This document shows positions 47,183 through 55,472 of a stretch of 64,000 bases of DNA, piece by piece. Position numbers and translations under genes: made by a program. Each line of letters opens with the position of its first letter. Position 1 is the stretch's first letter. Where the stretch lies: NCBI GenBank assembly GCA_938075415.1, contig CALJHC010000012.1, forward strand, positions 62,001-126,000, written 5' to 3'. The notes beneath the pieces are model-generated. The model saw only the letters and a list, made by a program, of their open reading frames with translations, searched no databases and was not told the DNA's origin. This stretch comes from an uncultured Rubripirellula sp. (GTDB lineage Bacteria > Planctomycetota > Planctomycetia > Pirellulales > Pirellulaceae).

Positions 47183-48090
47183 CCGCTTCCCCTGCCCATT
47201 GCACGACCTGCGAGGAATCGAAACAGCACCGCCTCGTAATCATCGCTAATTGACACCCTCTGATAGTCGACCGCTGATTCCAGAGAAATCTTACGGATGT
47301 TCTCCAGATAGCTCTGGAGCACCTGCTGATAGCGATCGATCACCTCACTGGGGTCGGCAAAAACAGCCTCATCTCCCTCCATATCCACAAAACGCGTTGG
47401 TCTTGAGAAATCAAAATCAAGCTCTTTTTCATCAAGCAGATGAAATAACGCCACGTCGTGTTTGCGAAAACGTAAATGGTCAAGCGCGCCACGCAGTGAA
47501 TCCGTCTCAACGAATAAATCAGAGATAACAACAACCAAGGCACGCTGGGCAACGGTTTCCGCAAACTCATGCAGCCCATCAATCAATAACGTCTCACCCT
47601 TCGCCTCAACCACTTCCAATAAGTCATTCAGCCCACGCAGATGTGACGGAGTTCGTCGTGGTGGCAAGTTGGGAACCGACTGATGCCCGGTCGTGGTCAA
47701 ACCCACCGCATCCCCCTGCTGAACGGCAAGGTAGGCGAGCGTCCCGGCGAGCCGCCTGGCATATTCCAGCTTGGTGACATCGGTTGAACCAAAATTCATG
47801 GAACCGCTCGTGTCAACGACGAGGCAAAGTCGAAGATTCGTATCTGCCTCAAACTCCTTCACATAGAAACGATCGGTGCGTCCGAATGCGCGCCAATCGA
47901 GCCTGCGTAGGTCGTCACCCGGAAGGTAACGACGGTATTCGGCAAACTCGACACTCGCTCCGCGATGTGGGCTAGCATGCATTCCGGATACCCCACCAAC
48001 CATTGCTCGACGGGCAAACAATGGCATCGATGCCAAACGCGATAACGCATCAGGATCCAAGAATCGACGGTTACCACGATCTCCCAACAC
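47179..48090 (-). CDS. DUF58 domain-containing protein
   Basis: 303 residues starting at a GTG at 48090, with AAGGAAA about 12 bp ahead. The DUF58 signature is exact: PHRGASVEFAEYRRYLPGDD is followed by LRRLDWRAFGRTDRFYVKEFEADT, and then a VWA fold with MIDAS DTSGSM. It is soluble, as is usual for this family. It is first in the DUF58 / BatA-VWA / VWA operon, whose members overlap by four bases. Known homologues act with MoxR ATPases in maturation of metalloenzymes or in envelope stress; this is inference for this protein. The 0.7-kb region ahead of it contains two repeat arrays instead of a MoxR gene. Confidence 0.9.
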   Translation of the reverse strand: MLGDRGNRRFLDPDALSRLASMPLFARRAMVGGVSGMHASPHRGASVEFAEYRRYLPGDDLRRLDWRAFGRTDRFYVKEFEADTNLRLCLVVDTSGSMNFGSTDVTKLEYARRLAGTLAYLAVQQGDAVGLTTTGHQSVPNLPPRRTPSHLRGLNDLLEVVEAKGETLLIDGLHEFAETVAQRALVVVISDLFVETDSLRGALDHLRFRKHDVALFHLLDEKELDFDFSRPTRFVDMEGDEAVFADPSEVIDRYQQVLQSYLENIRKISLESAVDYQRVSISDDYEAVLFRFLAGRAMGRGSG

Positions 48091-48240
48091 GTTTTGTTAT
48101 TTCCTTCGCTATCTGATTGTCTAATTGAAGATACGTTGTGAGGCCGGCCAAACCTTACGCGTGCCGAAAATTTGAACTAAACGTCGTTTCAATGACAATC
48201 TCCTTCACAACCCCACACCCGCAGAAACCATTCCGGCCAT

Positions 48241-48311
48241 GCGAACAGGTCCTGCCATGCGAACGGGGCCTGCCATGAAACGGGTCCTGCCATGCGAACG
48301 AGGCTGTGCCA
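48241..48311. repeat. 18-bp tandem array (GCGAACGGGGCCTGCCAT)
   Basis: Four units of 17-18 bp with consensus GCGAACGGGKCCTGCCAT; the third has lost one base and the last is degenerate. It lies ahead of the DUF58 operon and is noncoding. Confidence 0.8.
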
Positions 48312-48370
48312 CAACACCAAGCAACCGGAACCACTTTGGTCAGCCCACCCGGCATCTATCGGGTGGCGCC

Positions 48371-48482
48371 AAACATCACTCACCAAACATCACTCACCAA
48401 ACATCACTCACCAGACATCTCTCACCAATCATCATTCACCAAACATCACTCACCAAACATCTCTCACCAATCATCACTCACC
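48371..48482. repeat. Eight-copy 14-bp tandem array (AAACATCACTCACC)
   Basis: Eight contiguous 14-bp units. Units 1, 2, 3 and 6 are identical, and the others differ at one to three bases. The strand shows a strong C/A bias and contains no G except one. It is noncoding. Confidence 0.9.
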
Positions 48483-48779
48483 TCCGATCTACACCATCTG
48501 CAATCTTCAACGGATCGCCGTTCAGTGTTCGAACTCACGACTCAGGGGCAGTCGTGACGTCCTCTGCCAGACGCAACGCCCCAAAAACGAAGCGAAAAAC
48601 GGTCGACGCTGACCACATTCTTGCTTCACCTACCTCAATTGTCGATCCTGCGAATCTCTTCCATTTTCAAGTAACCAAAACAAGTCTTGTCTGCTCGTCA
48701 AATCGGCGATTGCCGACGTTTGGCAATGATGCTGTTCTTCCGCGTTGATCAGCAGGCTCACGATGGCAAACAAGGGCTA

Positions 48780-51700
48780 CTACTTCTCAAAATCGAGCAA
48801 TTCAATCGCACTACGCGTCAAGCTATTCGGCCCGAATTCGGCGAAAAAAGCATCTCCAGGATCGATGGTTCGTCCGTCATCGAAACCAAGAAAAGTTCCG
48901 TTCCAACCGGAAAACTGCGAAAACACTGAATCAATCGAAGTATCCCACCAACTGTGATTGGGTCCTGGAACCAACCGACCGGGAATGCGAGAGGTCTCCC
49001 ATCCTGTCAACACGAGATCTTTGCCCGAACTGTCAATTCGATCCCTCCCCAGTTGGGCAACTTGAGTCGAATCAGTTTGCTGATTGGGCAACCATTCCGA
49101 TTCAATGATCTGCTCAGAAGACGCTGACACCAGTTGATTAATCACAGTCAATGCATCCAACGCCGTAATCGTGTCGTCGCCATTGACATCAAAATACAGA
49201 TTGGGCCAGACAGAAACGCTGAGCGGATCGCTCAATAACCCGGTTTCGTCGCTGTAACTACCATTTACCAATTCATTAATAACCCGCAACGCATCAACAG
49301 CCGTAGATGATCCGCTATTGTCAACATCAGAGGGCAGCAGCAGATTTTGCCATGGGGTTGGGGCATCAAGATAAATCTCCGCTGCCGGCGAGGCATCAGT
49401 TGACACCAACGACCGGTAGAATTGAGACTCGACGACCTGCGCCGTTCCCATCTCCCATCCATCCGCTGGTTGAAATTGCCAATCGACCAATTCCTGGTTT
49501 CCAGCTTCAATCCGGCCAGTATCCGAAATCGGTATCTTCAAATTGCCACCAGCGTGTTGAATGTACGTGCGATTCAACGCAAACCACTCTTCTGCACCAA
49601 GATCAAACACTAAATCATTTTCGTTACGACTAACACCTGCTATCAAATTGCTCCCTCGCAGTTCAATCAGAACAGTGTCAGCAATTCGGTCATAACTCGA
49701 ACGGCCAACGCCCACCTCAAAAATGCCAGTTGAGGTTGCATTGTCCTCCGTGGTTTCAAGATCGGCGTCCAGACCACCATCCTCGACGGTCAGGGTGATC
49801 TGACTGACCCCAGTCTGTCCAAGCACTGGGGTTACGAGAAATTCTGCAGCGTTACCAGTCACCAACGAACTTTCTGGTGTTACGGAAATGACCGCCGGGT
49901 TACCGACCGACGCAGAGATTCTCAACGGCTGCTGCTCGCCACCTCCCGCGTCAATCTGTTCAACCGCGATGACTTGAGTTCCAGCATTTTGTTCCAAAGC
50001 GAGGTTGAAAGGAATCAGCAGAACAGGGGCATCATTGACCGGCAAAACAGTTAACTCAAACGATCCATTCCCTAATGCGTTGTCGCCGGTCGTTGCCAGA
50101 TCTCCATCAGGACCGGGATCAGTCATTTGGATGCTGACAAAAGTCGAACCGCTTTGATCAGCCGCTGGGACCAAAGTCAACTCCCAACGCCCATCAACCA
50201 AGTTCACCGACACACCGTCAACATCAAACAGACCTGGGTCCGAAACCGAAACCGTGACATCGAGCAATTCATTGGAATGATCAGGATCAAAAACGCCAAG
50301 ATCCATGCTCTGGATCCTTGAATCTTCATTGATTGATTGATCGCTCAAACCAACAAGTCTCGGTGCATCATTGACCCCTTCAATGGTCAGCGTCGCTCGA
50401 CCACTGGATTGATTGCCGAATCCGTCACTAATCACATAATCAAAATAGTCATCCAACGTCTGCCCTGCAGCCAGGTCATCGTACTGCCCCCTTGAATCGT
50501 ATTCGAAGCCCCCCAAAGGACCGACCGCAGCAACGCGTTGTCGATTCGTCGTCAAAGAACCAGTGGTAACCAATGAGAAATCAGCCGCGATTTCAGGGAC
50601 GAGGTCATTAGAAAGCAACCCAGCATCAGCCACTTGCAACAAATCATCTTCGGTCAGTGCGTACTGATCATCGATCGCAGCGAATACCAACGACCGAACT
50701 CGCTCAAGTTCGGTCCGAATCGCTTCCGCCGCGTTATTGGTCACGAGCGATTCGGAATAGAGTTGCAAATCGACGTAGTTAAGCACACCATTGGCATCAA
50801 AATCAGCGGCTGGATTAAAATCAACTTGGTTGCCGACGATGATCTGCTCAAACATCGCCACATCGGCTAATTCAATGATCCCATTAAAATCAAGATCTCC
50901 AAGTCCGCCGCCTATGATCGTGGAGGCAAAGAGCCCGGGAACACGCTGGACATTCACGTTACCGGTTCGCTCGTAGGATACGATCGTCGCCACATTATTC
51001 CCGTGCGGCACACCGTTGAACCCGTAGATAAATTGGTCACGATCAATCTGCCTTGCACGATTGCTATCTCCCACCAAGGCAAGTATTTCCGGATCAGTCA
51101 AGGTTGCGGACAGGTTCAAGAAAACATGAACACTGTTCGCCGTTTGATCCAACGACTCAACCACCAAATTTCGATTCTCGTTGATACCCTCAACGTAGGG
51201 CCTGAAACTAGCGACACCTGAGTTCGGAGGTAGCCGGTCAACATAGATCGTTTCTTTAAAGTCTGAGAAAACTTCCGGTCCACCGTTGGGTCGGTGGCGG
51301 AACACGCGAGCCTGAATAAAGTGAATTCCCTCTGCCAATCCAGTCAAATCGACCTCTTGGCGAAAAACGCCACTTCCTCTCGCACCCTCGAGGCCACCAG
51401 GTCCAACCAGCGGGCTCGATAAATCAGAAAACAACTCGTATCCATAGGTCGCCTCACCTGGCGTGACATAATCAACCGTCCCGTTACCGTTAACATCGAC
51501 GCCATTGTCAATCCTCAGCATCGCCGCGTCACCGTCAGCAGCTGTGTCCCTGAGTTGACCCGTACCAGGCAGATACACCGGCTGAGTCGCCAGATTGACG
51601 TCAATCTTGTCACCGGTAACGACCTGGATGTCCGTTAATCGGGTTACACCGTTGGAGTAATCCGTCGATTCGGCTACGCCACCAGCAAGGGTGGATGCAA

Positions 51701-53492
51701 CCCCCGTCAACTCGATTCCACTGGCGGACACAGGTGTTGCCAAACCGTAAATGACAAAACCAGATCCGTGCCATTGCCCATCCGCATTCGAATTCCTCGG
51801 AATACGAATGGTAACGGTCTGTGAAGCTGACACCTCCACGAAGTCCGCGAGATCATCATAGGGATCAATGCTCGGGTCGGACGCATTGCCGGTCAACTCA
51901 ACCAATCGGGTTCCCGGGGCAAATGCCACTTGCACGGTGCGTTCATCGAAACCGGCATCTCCGCGATTGGACAGACCGACGATCGCAGAATTCTCTCGTT
52001 CAAAAACATAGAGTCCTTCGTTACCAATCAACCTTTGATAAAAGTCACCCCGACCATGTGAATGACGAATGGAAACGAGTTTCTCGAGCGTGGCTCCATA
52101 GACGCCACCAAGCGAGTCACCACGTCCCGCCTTTGGGAAATCACGCTGATCCCCGAACTCCTTGCCATTGAAATAAATGACCGTGTTACCGGGGTACATT
52201 AACGAAAACGCATGAGCCACGTTACCCAAACTCGTTGGACCGAACTCATCATGACTTCGAACAAAAAGCACACCAGCACTGCCGTTGTGCAGCCCATCGT
52301 CATGCAAGTCCAACAGTGAATCTCGAACGTTAAACCAAGCCGATGCGGTTCCAGGGCTGGATAGATTATCCCGCATTGCGAAAAAGGCTGAAAAATCTAA
52401 GACATCCCGATTCCCGCCGATGCGCCCCGGGTCGTTGGGATCAATATTTTTCTTCACGTAAGACAGCAGCGTGTCTCGATTACCATCAAAAACTTCGCTG
52501 TAAGAAAACACGTTTTCAGTGGTCCCGTCCAACAACAAACGCGGATTAGATCGGTACACGGCACGGTCAAGGTAGTCCATGACGAAACCATCGAAGTGCT
52601 TGGCGGCGTCAACGCGAAAACCATCAACACCGACCACCTCCACCATCCACTGCATGTAACGCATCATGTATCCAAGCGCGTTTTCGGCAACGGCGTCACC
52701 TGACAGAGGATCCAAACTGTTGAAGGAATAAACAGGTATGTCCGATTCATTAGTGACCGGATCGAATAAAAAGCGGGCCGGTCCGTCACGATCCGGATAA
52801 AACCTCGAATTCTCCGACGCGGGTTGATTGGCTAACCGACCAAAGGGATCCGTGATCGTCCCCGATGGAATATTCCGGTTATCGGCCGCGTCAACAGGAT
52901 GACGTACCAGTTCATGATTGGTGGAGTGATCCACGTCCACCAAGCCCGATAGCCTTCCCTCCAGATCACCAGACAGAAAACCCGAGTGGAAATCACCATC
53001 GATCGCATTGTCCAGCGTGATGGCTAACCCAGGGTAGCCTCCCGACGAAACGAACCCATCGGTCGTCATGTCAGAAAATCCTGCATGATTCAAAACTGCA
53101 TCAACATGCAGCGACGCCGAAGCACGGTCTAACACCTTGGACAGCTGCTTTAATCCCGTTTCCGTTCCGTAAAGGGTCCCATGATCAGGTGAGCCGAGAT
53201 CAAACCGATCGTAGACATCGTACCCGACTGACTGGTCACCCGAATCTGCTCGGCCCGGCGGGGGAAGCCAGAGCGAACCATAACCCAATTCGAAAAGATC
53301 CGGAACACGCTCCTCGATCGTATCGAACGAACTCTCAAACCACTGCAGGATCGGCGGCGCCGACGCGGCGGCCAACAAATTTCGCTGCTCAAGTCTCTCG
53401 ATTTTCGATTGACGCGATTTTGGCGAACAGGTTTGATAGCGACGACGCCTCTGAAGACGTCTTTTTCTTGAACCGTACAACGCTTGACCCAC
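48780..53492 (-). CDS. Giant secreted alpha-amylase with LEPR-XLL tag, cadherin-like repeats and two dockerin-like modules
   Basis: About 1570 residues from a GTG at 53492 (a TTG at 53522 is in frame; neither has a clear ribosome site). The N-terminus is basic and carries IERLEQRNLLAA (31-42), the LEPR-XLL-type tag of large planctomycete exported proteins. The GH13 domain (about 45-540) has all sequence regions: DAVLNH (131-136), GFRVDAAKHF with nucleophile Asp295, EVFDG with Glu333, and RSHDEFG with His414-Asp415. A beta-rich region follows. Two dockerin-like calcium modules (DLDFNGIIELAD/DFDANGVLNYVD near 865-917; DVDNSGSSTAVD/DVNGDDTITALD near 1385-1460) surround VCBS/tandem-95-like repeats (DDQYALTEDDL, VNDAPRLVG, VNDAPVLLI). 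The C-terminal 110 residues form a closing domain. The enzyme likely hydrolyses starch or glycogen at the cell surface. Confidence 0.88.
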   Translation of the reverse strand: MGQALYGSRKRRLQRRRRYQTCSPKSRQSKIERLEQRNLLAAASAPPILQWFESSFDTIEERVPDLFELGYGSLWLPPPGRADSGDQSVGYDVYDRFDLGSPDHGTLYGTETGLKQLSKVLDRASASLHVDAVLNHAGFSDMTTDGFVSSGGYPGLAITLDNAIDGDFHSGFLSGDLEGRLSGLVDVDHSTNHELVRHPVDAADNRNIPSGTITDPFGRLANQPASENSRFYPDRDGPARFLFDPVTNESDIPVYSFNSLDPLSGDAVAENALGYMMRYMQWMVEVVGVDGFRVDAAKHFDGFVMDYLDRAVYRSNPRLLLDGTTENVFSYSEVFDGNRDTLLSYVKKNIDPNDPGRIGGNRDVLDFSAFFAMRDNLSSPGTASAWFNVRDSLLDLHDDGLHNGSAGVLFVRSHDEFGPTSLGNVAHAFSLMYPGNTVIYFNGKEFGDQRDFPKAGRGDSLGGVYGATLEKLVSIRHSHGRGDFYQRLIGNEGLYVFERENSAIVGLSNRGDAGFDERTVQVAFAPGTRLVELTGNASDPSIDPYDDLADFVEVSASQTVTIRIPRNSNADGQWHGSGFVIYGLATPVSASGIELTGVASTLAGGVAESTDYSNGVTRLTDIQVVTGDKIDVNLATQPVYLPGTGQLRDTAADGDAAMLRIDNGVDVNGNGTVDYVTPGEATYGYELFSDLSSPLVGPGGLEGARGSGVFRQEVDLTGLAEGIHFIQARVFRHRPNGGPEVFSDFKETIYVDRLPPNSGVASFRPYVEGINENRNLVVESLDQTANSVHVFLNLSATLTDPEILALVGDSNRARQIDRDQFIYGFNGVPHGNNVATIVSYERTGNVNVQRVPGLFASTIIGGGLGDLDFNGIIELADVAMFEQIIVGNQVDFNPAADFDANGVLNYVDLQLYSESLVTNNAAEAIRTELERVRSLVFAAIDDQYALTEDDLLQVADAGLLSNDLVPEIAADFSLVTTGSLTTNRQRVAAVGPLGGFEYDSRGQYDDLAAGQTLDDYFDYVISDGFGNQSSGRATLTIEGVNDAPRLVGLSDQSINEDSRIQSMDLGVFDPDHSNELLDVTVSVSDPGLFDVDGVSVNLVDGRWELTLVPAADQSGSTFVSIQMTDPGPDGDLATTGDNALGNGSFELTVLPVNDAPVLLIPFNLALEQNAGTQVIAVEQIDAGGGEQQPLRISASVGNPAVISVTPESSLVTGNAAEFLVTPVLGQTGVSQITLTVEDGGLDADLETTEDNATSTGIFEVGVGRSSYDRIADTVLIELRGSNLIAGVSRNENDLVFDLGAEEWFALNRTYIQHAGGNLKIPISDTGRIEAGNQELVDWQFQPADGWEMGTAQVVESQFYRSLVSTDASPAAEIYLDAPTPWQNLLLPSDVDNSGSSTAVDALRVINELVNGSYSDETGLLSDPLSVSVWPNLYFDVNGDDTITALDALTVINQLVSASSEQIIESEWLPNQQTDSTQVAQLGRDRIDSSGKDLVLTGWETSRIPGRLVPGPNHSWWDTSIDSVFSQFSGWNGTFLGFDDGRTIDPGDAFFAEFGPNSLTRSAIELLDFEK

Positions 53493-53749
53493 AGCAAACG
53501 GAAAAAACAAGGCAAGGCCCAAGAGACAGGGCCGATTCTCACGGAGATTCTACTAAGTTTTCTCTCTCGGCATGCTAATTATTTGAGAACTCGCCTCAAT
53601 GCGAATGGCCAAAATGACCGCCAGAGAGGTTTCACCAACCACTTTTTTGCCATTCCCTCACAACAGCTCGCCGGACGAAGTATCGGAGAGCACGCGGATC
53701 ACCCACTAAAATCGGCCACGCTGCTAACGACAAACTAACCAGCACGGGT

Positions 53750-54538
53750 TCAAACGGCTTGCACTTCATTCCACTGGATCAAATCTCGATACGCCACTCC
53801 CTCGCCGCCGAAAAGGTCCAAAGAACTGCCGACCGTCACGTCAACCAATCCGTCACTGGCGTCTTGGATCAATTGCAGGTCACGCATCGAAGCGACACCT
53901 CCCGCATAGGTCATTGGTAATTTCCCCCAACCACCCATGCGCTCCACAAGCGCAACGTCAATTCCCTGACAGAGTCCCTCGACATCAGCTGCGTGTATTA
54001 GAAATTCATCTGCGTAACTCGCCAGCCGATCAAGCCAATCCGTGGTGATTTCAACCTCTGTCAATGTTTGCCAACGATTCATTGCAACACACCATCGCGT
54101 CGGCCCCTCTTTTGTCCGCTGCTGCCGACAGCTTAGATCTAGAACGATTCTCTGCTTACCCACCTTCGAGACCAGTTGATCTAAACGCTCGAAGCACAGC
54201 CGACCCTTCGAATCAAACAACCATGACGTGACAATGACATGACTTGCACCTGCCTCAATCCATTCCATCGCATTTGCAACATCAACTCCACCACCGATCT
54301 GCAACCCACCGGGGAAGGCAGCCAGAGCATCCCTCGCGGCGATTTCATTGCCGGGGCCAAGTTTGATGACGTGCCCCCCCGTCAAACTGTCCTGTCGGTA
54401 TTGATTCGCATAGTGTTGGGCCGAAAGATCCGCGACGAAATTTTCTTTGGGTCCCGGCCCCTCATCCAGCAAAGTCCCACCAACAATCTGCTTGACCCTA
54501 CCATCGTGTAAATCGATGCACGGTCGGAATTTTGTCAT
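53750..54538 (-). CDS. hisA: Eukaryotic-type phosphoribosylformimino-5-aminoimidazole carboxamide ribotide isomerase (HIS6/HisA)
   Basis: 262 residues from the ATG at 54538, preferred over TTG 54565 because GGAG lies about 11 bp ahead. It catalyses the Amadori rearrangement of ProFAR to PRFAR, step four of histidine synthesis. The order of motifs matches yeast/plant HIS6 rather than bacterial HisA: RPCIDLHDGRVKQIVGGTL with catalytic Asp9, GGHVIKLGPGNEIAARDAL, the gap-rich LQIGGGVDVANAMEWI, VIVTSWLFDSKG, RIVLDLSCRQQ, MNRWQTLTE, EFLIHAADVEGLCQGID, and GSSLDLFGG near the end. Length also fits the eukaryotic type. No other his gene is nearby. It is transcribed on its own toward the amylase. Confidence 0.93.
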   Translation of the reverse strand: MTKFRPCIDLHDGRVKQIVGGTLLDEGPGPKENFVADLSAQHYANQYRQDSLTGGHVIKLGPGNEIAARDALAAFPGGLQIGGGVDVANAMEWIEAGASHVIVTSWLFDSKGRLCFERLDQLVSKVGKQRIVLDLSCRQQRTKEGPTRWCVAMNRWQTLTEVEITTDWLDRLASYADEFLIHAADVEGLCQGIDVALVERMGGWGKLPMTYAGGVASMRDLQLIQDASDGLVDVTVGSSLDLFGGEGVAYRDLIQWNEVQAV

Positions 54539-55472
54539 CGGTAGTTTCTCCGAACAGTAAGACAATTGTCACGCAAAAAAACAGAAGGCTGTACAGCCTA
54601 TCAGCAATCCCCCAGCAAGTATCCCACCAGTCGCGAGCGTTCGTTAACCGTTTCGCCAGCATATCGTCGACTCGATAACCAGCCGCCCAACTCCGCTGAC
54701 TGGGCTCGTCAGCAAACGTTTTTAATTCCCACCGCATACTGACACCAACCCGAAAAATCACGATCCGCCTCTTCTCAAACAGAAATGATTCTTCAACGAT
54801 TTTTTCGAGTCCACAGGCAATCCGTCGTACTGACTTATTCATGGATTTGGCCGCACAGACGAACAAAAAACCTGATGGAATCGCCTCATGCTGCTTTCCA
54901 TAATGAATCACCAAAAACGCTGCTGGTAACCGCTGGTGATTTCAAAATCTGATTCGGCACACTATTCATTCGGACAAAATCTGGGCAAAACGCCAGACCT
55001 TCCCAGCACCTTAAACTGCCAAAACCAGCACAGATCTTTGTTTGAGGGTGAATTCTGATGGCAATCCAGTGAAGCGTTGCAGACCATTTGCAATGCCTTC
55101 GCAGCAGAACACCAAGAAGACTTGATCAAGTTTGGGGGGCGTTTTTTCACCAACAGTCGCACCGACCAACAGAAAGCACGACCAACAAAAAACAGGGCCA
55201 AAAGTGTCTCCCGGTAACGAAACACCGGCAGAAACAAGCTTTGGTGCTTCTTTTGACACGGTGTTTGAACCCGGAAAGTTGAGATCTCAACCCTTGCAGA
55301 CGCAATGAAGACCACCGCTCGATATCAGTGAAAACAGCTCGACATTATCCCATGCTGATGGGGTCAAGCGGGGGCCATTTTGATACATTAAAGACTCGAT
55401 CACGCGAGCAGCATGGAACGGCATCAGCCAGAGCGAACGACCAGATAGTCCGATCGAGTAGAACAGATCACG
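54539..55472. other. Intergenic region upstream of hisA and of the DUF4175-like gene
   Basis: 934 bp between divergent genes. On the minus strand a 138-codon frame (GTG at 54914, stop at 54498) overlaps the hisA start by 41 bp and ends in a hydrophobic stretch (LLFFCVTIVLLFG); I could not decide whether it is a small membrane protein. A perfect palindrome ACTTGATCAAGT is at 55120-55131, and CCGGT/ACCGG form a small stem near 55210-55227. Confidence 0.5.

Larger units (their letters stand above)
48091..48779. other. Gap with two tandem arrays upstream of the DUF58 operon
   Basis: 689 bp between the amylase stop (48780) and the DUF58 start (48090), both on the minus strand. It contains the arrays at 48241-48311 and 48371-48482. 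Plus-strand frames of 80-170 codons in this stretch are repeat-derived and not coding. Confidence 0.6.

Noticed and set aside
48371-48482. CRISPR array
   Set aside because: The units are contiguous 14-mers without spacers, and no cas gene is near. The same holds for the other arrays.
48237-48748. Plus-strand open frame of about 170 codons over the repeat arrays
   Set aside because: Its sequence is made of repeat units read in frame, with no domain and a biased residue mix; the arrays are better read as noncoding repeats.
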